31,150 bases of DNA from an uncultured Collinsella sp. (GTDB taxonomy: Bacteria > Actinomycetota > Coriobacteriia > Coriobacteriales > Coriobacteriaceae), in the NCBI GenBank assembly GCA_900548815.1, contig URLR01000019.1, forward strand, positions 1 through 31,150, given 5' to 3'. Below are positions 22,412-29,084 of this stretch, piece by piece. Each line of letters starts with the position of its first letter. Positions within the stretch are counted from its first letter, which is position 1. The notes under the pieces are model-generated. The model was not told the origin of the DNA. It saw nothing but the letters and a program-made list of their open reading frames with translations, and did not search any database. A program made the translations under genes and the position numbers.

Positions 22412-23163
22412 TCGACACCCACCTTCGTCGCAACGCCGTCTGCCTCGCCGTTATCGGCAAAACGATACTTGGTCGGCAGAATCACGGACTTGCAATACTC
22501 GACAAAGCCATCGGTCTCGTCGCGCTCGTGCGAAGCCTTGTAAAACACCGGCGTGCCCTCCTGAGCATTCAGCAACTTGGCCTCGTCGGCGTTCAGACGG
22601 CTGATGGAAATATGCTCCTTGCCGTGCGTCACATGGACATTCCCCTCCTTGAGCAAAACGTCGTAGAGGCTTTCCTGCTCAAAATCGTGATCGGGAAGCG
22701 AGGGGCACAAAGACAGATTGACGTAAGCCGTCTCGATCGATGCCGGGGAACCGTTGACCACACGCACGCGCCGAATGCAGAAGAGCGGCATGCCCAGGTC
22801 GATCTGGGCTTTTTGGGCAAGATCGATATCGGCATACACGACCTTGGACCAAACCAGGCGCGCGGTCGACTTTGAGCCAACCCTCTCCACCGCCTGCGTA
22901 TAGTTCCATGTTTCCTGAAAGATGTTCAGCGGTTTGGGAGGACACACATAGGTGCCCGAACCGCGGCGGCTTTCCAAAGTTCCGCACGAAATAAGGCGCG
23001 TGATCGCAGCACGCAACGCCGTGCGCGACACGCCCAGCTCTTCACAGAGCACACGCTCGGCGGGCAGCCGGTCGCCACTCTGCAGGTCATAATGTTTGAT
23101 ATACCAAAGAATACCCTCAAAGGCGCGATCTTTGGGCGGAATCGCATATGGTTCACTCGACAT
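22396..23163 (-). CDS. GntR/HutC-family transcriptional regulator 2
   Basis: A 255-residue protein with a GntR winged helix (residues about 12-75; FEGILWYIKHYDLQSGDRL, CEELGVSRTALRAAI, LESRRGSGTYV) and a UTRA domain (about 95-245; FCIRRVRVVNGSPASIETAY). It is clearly diverged from the downstream GntR gene, so the pair is not a recent duplication. The ATG at 23163 follows GAGGAG by 8 bases; an in-frame TTG two codons upstream is less likely. Together the two may form a heterodimer or sense two different signals; this is inference from the coupled genes. Confidence 0.88.
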   Translation of the reverse strand: MSSEPYAIPPKDRAFEGILWYIKHYDLQSGDRLPAERVLCEELGVSRTALRAAITRLISCGTLESRRGSGTYVCPPKPLNIFQETWNYTQAVERVGSKSTARLVWSKVVYADIDLAQKAQIDLGMPLFCIRRVRVVNGSPASIETAYVNLSLCPSLPDHDFEQESLYDVLLKEGNVHVTHGKEHISISRLNADEAKLLNAQEGTPVFYKASHERDETDGFVEYCKSVILPTKYRFADNGEADGVATKVGVEWLMQ

Positions 23164-23198
23164 GGGCAAGACTCCTCAACCGCTTGATGCTGCAGGAA

Positions 23199-23690
23199 TC
23201 ATTGCTCCGGACGCCCCATGGCGTCGAAGGCTTCTTTGATCTGCTCCGCAACGTTCCGATACGACCGATATAGGCCGGAGTCTCGCTTGACTTCGCCCGC
23301 GGTCACCGGAATCTCAAGCTTCGAAATCTCATCCTTGCCGGTTTGCACGACAACGATGACACCCATACCAAGGCACATATTACGCTTGGCAGCGTTGTTT
23401 TTGGTAGCCTGAGCTGGATTAATCAAAATCTGCTGAGCCAGTTCGCGTTTGCTGAGCTCCGGCACATCCTCGGGATTTCCGGTCTCGGCAATCTCGCACT
23501 GCAGCACGTCCGCATAGTCAAAAATCTTCGGCTCGCCGCCGCGCTGATGCACGGCCCACTTGCGGCGCGTGGCATCCTGGTAGATGGCCGGCAAAAATGT
23601 AAACCGCGGCGGGTCCAAAATCGTATCCGTGATGGTAAACACATCGGGATCAAAGGCATCCTGCGGGTTTTTCTTCTTGAACAGCCCCAT
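23199..23690 (-). CDS. Uncharacterised small protein with a PH-like domain
   Basis: A 163-residue cytoplasmic protein, no signal or membrane segment. It begins MGLFKKKNPQDAF, then has a stretch (RRKWAVHQRGGEPKIFDYAD followed by VLQCEIAETG) that resembles the bacterial PH-like domain found C-terminal to DUF4428-type zinc ribbons, and ends with a helix (YRSYRNVAEQIKEAFDAM) as such domains do. No zinc ribbon is present. I do not recognise a specific function. It lies 35 bases before the GntR pair and may share their transcript. The ATG at 23690 follows GGGAGG and is preferred over the longer frame to 23723. Confidence 0.6.
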   Translation of the reverse strand: MGLFKKKNPQDAFDPDVFTITDTILDPPRFTFLPAIYQDATRRKWAVHQRGGEPKIFDYADVLQCEIAETGNPEDVPELSKRELAQQILINPAQATKNNAAKRNMCLGMGVIVVVQTGKDEISKLEIPVTAGEVKRDSGLYRSYRNVAEQIKEAFDAMGRPEQ

Positions 23691-23811
23691 ATCAGCCTCC
23701 CGTACTAGCATTAAACAACTCAAGCCGAATATAGCACCAATTTCAAGCCACCGCTTTACCGCATCGGTGCGCGGCGTCTATAGCTCGCCCAGCGGAAGAG
23801 TTCACGGACGA

Positions 23812-23884
23812 GGGCCGGGGTGCCTGCCTTGTTTTGAGAAGTGGGTTCCGCGAACTTCTCAAAACAAGGCAGGCACCCCGGCCC
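23812..23884. repeat. Perfect 31-bp inverted repeat with 11-base loop
   Basis: Positions 23812-23842 and 23854-23884 are exact reverse complements; the arm includes GGGGTGCCTGCCTTG and TTTTGAGAAGT. The loop is GGGTTCCGCGA. It lies in the 248-base gap between the LacI-family gene (its 3' end) and the PH-like gene. It could act as a bidirectional terminator in DNA terms, but neither flank has a T-run. It shares GGTGCCTG with the hairpins at 7576-7670 and 9931-9972. Confidence 0.8.
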
Positions 23885-23938
23885 CGCCGGCAAATAGCGG
23901 ACACTCCGCATGCAATCTATGCAAACAAACAAGTACGC

Positions 23939-24967
23939 TTAGCTACATTCGGTAAGTTCGAGCACGCTGCCCTTAACGATAAGCGCCGGCTCCAGGACGA
24001 CCTCTTCGGCACGCCTGCCGCCCCTACCGGCAAGACGCTTGGACATGCAGCCAAAAGCATGCTCCGCAAGGACACCAGGATCCTGCTCAATGGCGGTCAG
24101 CGCCGGCTCAAAGAGAACGTCGGCCGCCGAGTTGTCATAGCTCACCACCGAGATATCGCCCGGGATGCTCTTCCCCATCTCGTGCAAGCGCTTGAGCAGA
24201 CCGAGGGCGATGTTATCCGAACTTGCGAACACAGCGGTGGCATCAGTTGCGAGCACCGCCTCCGAGGCCTCGTAGGCACTCGGAATGTAGTACTCGCTCT
24301 CAAACTCCAAACGTGCGTCGATAGGCAGGCCAACCTCGCGCAGCGCGCGCTCATAGCCGGCAAGTCGCTTACGCCCCGTATTGGAACGGCGCGCGTTAAC
24401 CAAGCAGGCAATGCGACGGTGGCCCTGCTCGATCAGATAGCGAGTGGCCATGTAGCCACCCATCTCGTGGTCGAACATCACCTTGTCGCACTCGAGCCCC
24501 TCAATGGCACGGTCGACCATCACGGCAGGGATAGGCAGGTGGCTGACTTCTTCGCGCAGGGCGCGGTCGTCGGAGAACTCGTCGCCTACGACCAGGAAGA
24601 CGCCATCAACGCCGCGCGTCACCAGCTGGCGCAGCAGCTCCAGATCGTCATCGGCGCTTCCGCCCGAGCTGGTAATGAAGAGCGCATAGCCGTCCTCGCG
24701 GCAGCGCTTTTCCAGGCTACCGGCGAGCGAGGCAAAAAAGCGGCTCTCGATGTTAGGGACGATAAGGCCCAGGGTGCGCGACTCGCGCATGACCAGGCTG
24801 CGTGCGATCTGGTTGGGAACATAGTGGTTGCGCGCCGCGACCTCTTTGATGAGCTTGCGGTTTTCTTCCGAGATGCGACAGGGCCGATTATTGAGCACAA
24901 GCGAGACCGACGAGGGGGAAAGCCCCACCTCCTGGGCGATCTGCTTGAGGGTGACTTTGTTGGCCAT
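23939..24967 (-). CDS. LacI-family transcriptional regulator
   Basis: A 342-residue regulator. The N-terminal helix-turn-helix and hinge helix are plain: TLKQIAQEVGLSPSSVSLVL (residues 6-25) and YVPNQIARSLVMR. The rest is a periplasmic-binding-protein-like effector domain (TLGLIVPNIESRFFASLAGS, VDGVFLVVGDEF, GYMATRYLIEQGHRRIACLV, AVFASSDNIALGLLKRLHEM, ISVVSYDNS). The target is unknown; it is separated from the PTS locus by the PH-like gene and two GntR genes. Its own upstream region (25040-25066) contains GCCGTCTACCGGATTGGTA on the minus strand, close to the box sequences in the PTS promoters. The ATG follows AAGGAG. Confidence 0.93.
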   Translation of the reverse strand: MANKVTLKQIAQEVGLSPSSVSLVLNNRPCRISEENRKLIKEVAARNHYVPNQIARSLVMRESRTLGLIVPNIESRFFASLAGSLEKRCREDGYALFITSSGGSADDDLELLRQLVTRGVDGVFLVVGDEFSDDRALREEVSHLPIPAVMVDRAIEGLECDKVMFDHEMGGYMATRYLIEQGHRRIACLVNARRSNTGRKRLAGYERALREVGLPIDARLEFESEYYIPSAYEASEAVLATDATAVFASSDNIALGLLKRLHEMGKSIPGDISVVSYDNSAADVLFEPALTAIEQDPGVLAEHAFGCMSKRLAGRGGRRAEEVVLEPALIVKGSVLELTECS

Positions 24968-25150
24968 CTCGCTCCTTCCGGGTTTACGCGCAATCTCTTG
25001 AAAGTATAGCGACTACCCCTCTACCTCGGTGATAAACACTTTACCAATCCGGTAGACGGCTGTTTTATCGCCGCCAGCGCACCAAATCCGTCCGGGTGGG
25101 GTATATTGCAATCGATTGATGACAACGACCACCAAAAGGCGGATATTCGT

Positions 25151-26113
25151 ATGCACGAGAACGACTTTTTTAACGAGGACCTGCTGTGCGCGCTTGCTGG
25201 CGTTGCCGGCGAGGACAACGTACTGATGAGCGAGCCCATGCGCGAGCACACCACGTTTAAGATCGGCGGCCCGGCCGACGTCTTTGTCACGCCCGATACC
25301 GAGCAGGGCCTCGTCGCCACGCTCGATACCTGCTATCGCTGCGATCTGCCCCTCACCATCGTGGGCAACGGCTCCGACCTACTCGTCGGCGACAAGGGCA
25401 TCCGCGGCGTCGTCGTGGCGCTGGGCGAAGGCCTCTCCGACATTACGATCGACAGCACGCACGTCACGGCGGCAGCCGGCGCGCTGCTTTCCGATGTCGC
25501 AGCCGCGGCAGCCGAGGCCTGTCTCACCGGCATGGAGCCCATCTCGGGCATCCCCGGATCGGTCGGCGGCGCCTGCTACATGAACGCCGGTGCCTACGGT
25601 GCCTGCATGGCCGATGTGCTGGAGTCCGTGCGTGTCTACAAACCCGCTCGCCAGCTCGACGACGGCACCCGCGGCAGCGGCAATATCATCGAGTTCGATG
25701 TCGACGAGCTCAACCTGGGCTATCGCAAGAGCCGCATTGCCGACGACGGCTTCATCGTGCTTTCGGCCACCTTCAATCTCGCTCCGGGCAACGCCGCGAT
25801 GATCAAGGCCGACATGGACGACTACCGCCAGCGCCGCGAGGACAAGCAGCCGCTCGACATGCCGAGTGCCGGCTCCACTTTCAAGCGCCCCGAGGGCTAC
25901 TTTGCCGGCAAGCTCATCATGGACGCCGGCCTGCGAGGACACGCCGTTGGCGGCGCGCAGGTGAGCGAGAAGCACTGCGGCTTCATCGTCAACGCCGACC
26001 ACGCCACCGCAGCCGACGTCGACGAACTCATCCGCGACATCCAAGCAACCGTCAAAGACCAATTCGGAGTAGACCTACAACCCGAAATCCACCGAATCGG
26101 AGAATTCCTCTAA
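25151..26113 (+). CDS. murB: UDP-N-acetylenolpyruvoylglucosamine reductase
   Basis: A 320-residue FAD enzyme that reduces UDP-GlcNAc-enolpyruvate to UDP-MurNAc in peptidoglycan synthesis. FAD-binding motifs: TTFKIGGPADVF, VGNGSDLLVGDKGIRGVVV, GIPGSVGGACYMNAGAYG. The catalytic Ser is in MPSAGSTFKRPEGYFAGKL and the catalytic Glu near the C-terminus in DLQPEIHRIGEF. It looks like a type II MurB. The ATG at 25151 is preferred (AAAGGCGG 8 bases upstream) over an in-frame TTG at 25106. Transcribed divergently from the LacI-family gene. Confidence 0.97.
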   Translation: MHENDFFNEDLLCALAGVAGEDNVLMSEPMREHTTFKIGGPADVFVTPDTEQGLVATLDTCYRCDLPLTIVGNGSDLLVGDKGIRGVVVALGEGLSDITIDSTHVTAAAGALLSDVAAAAAEACLTGMEPISGIPGSVGGACYMNAGAYGACMADVLESVRVYKPARQLDDGTRGSGNIIEFDVDELNLGYRKSRIADDGFIVLSATFNLAPGNAAMIKADMDDYRQRREDKQPLDMPSAGSTFKRPEGYFAGKLIMDAGLRGHAVGGAQVSEKHCGFIVNADHATAADVDELIRDIQATVKDQFGVDLQPEIHRIGEFL

Positions 26114-26118
26114 CAAAG

Positions 26119-26138
26119 AAGGCCCCGAAAGGGGCCTT
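26119..26138 (+). terminator. Terminator after murB
   Basis: AAGGCCCC-GAAA-GGGGCCTT is a perfect 8-bp stem with a stable GAAA tetraloop, 5 bases after the murB stop. Its T-run is weak on the plus strand. Confidence 0.6.
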
Positions 26139-26191
26139 CACCATATTTATTCAGATAACCCAGTCCGGTGTGTCGCGCTCAGGACCCGAGA

Positions 26192-26322
26192 GGGCCGGGA
26201 CAGTCCGAGAGGCATAAGGTTGATCGCGAGTTCCGCACGAGCCGGAGAGCACTTAATGTGCTCTCCGTGCGAGCAGGACTGTCCGAGCAGGCAACCTTAT
26301 GCCTCTCGGACTGTCCCGGCCC
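26192..26322. repeat. 131-base double-hairpin element with perfect 31-bp outer arms
   Basis: Positions 26192-26222 and 26292-26322 are exact reverse complements (arm begins GGGCCGGGACAGTCC). Inside, CGGAGAGCAC-TTAAT-GTGCTCTCCG (26243-26267) is a perfect 10-bp hairpin. Between inner and outer parts, GGACTGTCC (26277-26285) repeats sequence related to the outer arm, so alternative pairings exist. It lies between convergent murB and the wall-hydrolase gene and ends 9 bases before the latter's stop codon. It shares architecture and short blocks with 7576-7670. Confidence 0.75.
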
Positions 26323-26331
26323 AACTTATCG

Positions 26332-27537
26332 TTACGACAGCGCAATACCGCCAAGCCAGCCCCAGCGCACGCCAGAGCCAGTGCCGTAGAACCCAATGAA
26401 CGAGTCAAGCGACCTCGACGTGATGGCGCCCTCGTTACTCATAACGATGCCGCCGCCAACGTAGATGCCCACGTGACCATAGATCAGGCCCGGCATGCCG
26501 GTACCGCTATGCGATGAGTCGGCAACAATCATGCCCACCTGCAGCGCCGAGCGGTCGGAGCTATAGCACCAGGCGTTAAACATGTCGCACGCATTGCCTC
26601 CAAAGTAGCCAACGCCGGCGTTACGGAAGACATTGGTGACCCACGCCGCGCACCAGTTCTGACCCGGCGAAGGCGTGGAGTAGCACGCGTTGACGACAGC
26701 CTGCTGCTTGCCCGAGCCGGCATTCTGCTGCGGAGTTCCGGGCGCATACGATCCGCCACCCGAGCTCGAACCACCCGAGTAGGAATTGTTCTTGTTCGCG
26801 GCGGCCGCGGCAGCGGCGGCCTTCCTAGCGGCCTCCTCGGCCTGGGCGGCAGCGAGAATCTCGGAATCACGCTGAGCCATGAGCTCCTTGACATCGTCAG
26901 AGAGGCCGTTCAGAACCGTCTGGACTTCCTGCTGCTTGGCCTGCATGTCCTGCATCTGGGCAGTCTGCTGGTCCTTGAGCTTCTCTAAGTCGGCCTTCTG
27001 CGACTCGAGCTCGGTCTTTTGCGCATCGAGCTCTTCCTGGATGGTCTGAATGTCCTCGATGGCGTCGCGGTCGCTCTTGTTGATCTTCTCAACGTAATGC
27101 GCGTTGGCGACGAGTTCCTCAAACGAGCCAGAGGCCAGCAGCAGCGACAGGATGTTCGTGCCGCCGGACTTGTAGCTGGCGGCCACGCGATCGGAAAGGT
27201 CGTTGCGCTTCTTCTTGAGCTCGGCCTTCTTTTCATCGATCTGGGCCTGCGTGTCGTCAATCTTGCCCTGGACATTCTCGATGTCGTTGAGGGTCTGGGC
27301 ATTCTTGTTGGCCAGCGCCGCATACTCATTTGCGATGCTGTCGAGCTGGGCCTGAACCTCGTCGAGCTGGGCCTGGGCGGCATTCAGTTTATCGGTGGTT
27401 TCTTTGGAAGCCTCCGCCGCATGGGCGCGAGCGGGCAGGCCAAAAAGAACTGCCGCAGAAGCGGCGCCGAACAGGGCCTTGAGGGCAGTGCGGCGCGAGA
27501 GCTCCTGGGAAAGGATGGAATCGCTGTTTGGTGACAT
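26332..27537 (-). CDS. Secreted coiled-coil CHAP/NlpC-type cell-wall hydrolase
   Basis: A 401-residue exported protein. The N-terminus has a twin-arginine signal (SRRTALKALFGAASAAVLFG, cleavage near ARAHA-AE), so export through Tat is likely. Residues 43-235 form a long coiled coil rich in Gln/Glu/Lys, of the PcsB type, containing YKSGGTNILSLLLASGSFEE. An Ala-rich and Gly/Ser-rich linker (236-285) leads to a catalytic domain with C296 (GQNWCAAWVTNVF) and H355 (IYGHVGIYVGGG), the Cys-His pair of CHAP/NlpC amidases or peptidases. It likely splits peptidoglycan during division. The rounded family (CHAP versus NlpC/P60) is uncertain. The ATG has CGGAG 5 bases upstream. Confidence 0.85.
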   Translation of the reverse strand: MSPNSDSILSQELSRRTALKALFGAASAAVLFGLPARAHAAEASKETTDKLNAAQAQLDEVQAQLDSIANEYAALANKNAQTLNDIENVQGKIDDTQAQIDEKKAELKKKRNDLSDRVAASYKSGGTNILSLLLASGSFEELVANAHYVEKINKSDRDAIEDIQTIQEELDAQKTELESQKADLEKLKDQQTAQMQDMQAKQQEVQTVLNGLSDDVKELMAQRDSEILAAAQAEEAARKAAAAAAAANKNNSYSGGSSSGGGSYAPGTPQQNAGSGKQQAVVNACYSTPSPGQNWCAAWVTNVFRNAGVGYFGGNACDMFNAWCYSSDRSALQVGMIVADSSHSGTGMPGLIYGHVGIYVGGGIVMSNEGAITSRSLDSFIGFYGTGSGVRWGWLGGIALS

Positions 27538-27802
27538 ATGTACTCCGTTACATGCTTATTTATATGTCGCTCAACTCATACATATTAGCGTACATATGGC
27601 GCGTCCCAACGATTTCCACGAACGGCAGGAAACTGCAAGGTCAGCGGCTCGTAAGCAAGCGTCAAAGATCAGGTATGCGTGCGCAAGCTCTGTTATGAGT
27701 ACGTTAACATAATCCTCTGCTTTTCCTACGGCGCGCGATTTGGGCGTCCCTGCCTGCGCTATACTCCCCTCTAGAAGTGTTCCTGATTCGATAGGAGACT
27801 AC
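27538..27802. promoter_or_regulatory. Divergent promoter region, wall hydrolase / galE
   Basis: No gene is supported here. The left part is AT-rich with repeated ACATAT words (27536-27542, 27580-27587, 27592-27598). A -10-like TATACT lies at about 27762-27767, roughly 35 bases before the galE ATG. Assignments are positional only. Confidence 0.35.
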
Positions 27803-28864
27803 ATGTCCAAAGCACTCGACCCCAAAGACACCTGTGTCCTCGTTACCGGTGGCGCCGGCTTTATCGGCTCGCACACCGTCGTTCAGCTGCTCGAGGGTGG
27901 CTACCAGGTCGTCATCGTCGATGATCTCTCCAACTCCAGTGCCGTCGCCGTCGACCGTGTCAAGACCATCGTGGGCGACGAGGCCGCCAAGAACCTCACC
28001 TTCTACGAGGCCAACGTACTCGACCGCGATGCGATGAACAAGATCTTCGATACCCATCAGATCGACCGCGTCATCCACTTTGCCGGCTTCAAGGCCGTCG
28101 GCGAGTCGGTGAGCAAGCCCGTCGAATACTATCACAACAACATCGAGAACACCCTGGTGCTCATCGACGTCATGCGCAACCATGGCTGCAAGTCCATCAT
28201 CTTCTCGAGCTCCTCGACCGTCTACGGCGACCCGGACAACCCGCCCGTCACCGAGGAGGATCCTAAGAAGCCCGCGACCAACCCCTATGGTTGGACCAAG
28301 TGGATGATCGAGCAGATCCTTATGGACGTCCACACCGCCGACCCCGAGTGGGACGTCGTGCTGCTCCGTTACTTCAACCCCATCGGCGCCCATCCGTCGG
28401 GCCTGATCGGCGAGGACCCCAAGGGCATCCCCAACAACCTGGTGCCCTATGTCGCCCAGGTCGCCGTGGGCAAGCTCGAGGCCGTTCAGGTCTTTGGCAA
28501 CGACTACCCCACCCCCGACGGCACCGGCGTGCGCGACTACATCCACGTGTGCGATCTGGCCTCTGGTCACGTTGCCGCCCTTAACTGGATGAACGGCAAG
28601 ACCGGCGTCGAGATCTTTAACTTGGGCACCGGCACCGGCACCTCGGTACTCGAGGTCGTCGCCGCCTTCTCCAAGGCTTGTGGCAAGGAGCTGCCCTACG
28701 TGATCCGCGAGCGCCGCGCCGGCGACATCGCTGCCAACTGGTGCGATGCCTCCAAGGCCGAGCGCATGATGGGCTGGAAGGCCCAGTACGACATCGCAGA
28801 CATGTGCCGCGATAGCTGGAACTGGCAGAGCCACAACCCCAACGGCTTCGCCGACGCCGAGTAG
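27803..28864 (+). CDS. galE: UDP-glucose 4-epimerase
   Basis: A 353-residue short-chain dehydrogenase-type epimerase that interconverts UDP-glucose and UDP-galactose with bound NAD. The Rossmann motif is VLVTGGAGFIGSHTVVQLLE, followed by VDDLSNSS. The catalytic residues appear in SSSSTVYGDPDNPPVTE (Ser/Thr) and PYGWTKWMIEQIL (YxxxK). VLLRYFNPIGAHPSG and VRDYIHVCDLASGHVAAL are typical of GalE. The ATG at 27803 follows ATAGGAG; a longer frame from 27740 is not needed. It ends in a strong terminator. Confidence 0.97.
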   Translation: MSKALDPKDTCVLVTGGAGFIGSHTVVQLLEGGYQVVIVDDLSNSSAVAVDRVKTIVGDEAAKNLTFYEANVLDRDAMNKIFDTHQIDRVIHFAGFKAVGESVSKPVEYYHNNIENTLVLIDVMRNHGCKSIIFSSSSTVYGDPDNPPVTEEDPKKPATNPYGWTKWMIEQILMDVHTADPEWDVVLLRYFNPIGAHPSGLIGEDPKGIPNNLVPYVAQVAVGKLEAVQVFGNDYPTPDGTGVRDYIHVCDLASGHVAALNWMNGKTGVEIFNLGTGTGTSVLEVVAAFSKACGKELPYVIRERRAGDIAANWCDASKAERMMGWKAQYDIADMCRDSWNWQSHNPNGFADAE

Positions 28865-28886
28865 CAAAAACCTACATACCGCTCTT

Positions 28887-28920
28887 GCCCCGATCTCACG
28901 TTGTGAGGTCGGGGCTTTTT
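28887..28920 (+). terminator. Intrinsic terminator after galE
   Basis: GCCCCGATCTCAC pairs with GTGAGGTCGGGGC around a GTT loop and runs into TTTTT. The only non-standard pair is a U.G on the plus strand. Confidence 0.9.
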
Positions 28921-28969
28921 CATGGCATGTAACCATTCGCCGAAAATCGACCAACTTTTTTATCTTGCC

Positions 28970-29000
28970 TGTACATGTTTAAACAACATGTTTTACAATA
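28970..29000 (+). promoter_or_regulatory. Candidate malQ promoter with palindromic operator
   Basis: TGTTTAAACA (28976-28985) is a perfect palindrome, and ACATGTT-TAAAC-AACATGT (28973-28991) an extended one. ACATGTTT also repeats directly at 28973 and 28986. A -10-like TACAAT follows at 28994-28999, so the palindrome would lie in the promoter spacer, as repressor operators do. Inferred. Confidence 0.45.
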
Positions 29001-29084
29001 GGCGTATCGAATCAGAACATCGGAGGCGGACTGCACACCCATCGGCAGGCCGACCCCACAACAAGAAGGTTGGTGAGCGCATTC

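Noticed and set aside
26192..26322. Double hairpin as a CRISPR array or attachment site
   Set aside because: There is one inverted pair only, with no regularly spaced direct repeats and no integrase or cas gene nearby.
27704..28954. Open frame of 416 residues on the minus strand, and a 489-residue one at 29118-30587
   Set aside because: They are shadows of galE and malQ, which carry complete catalytic motifs on the plus strand.
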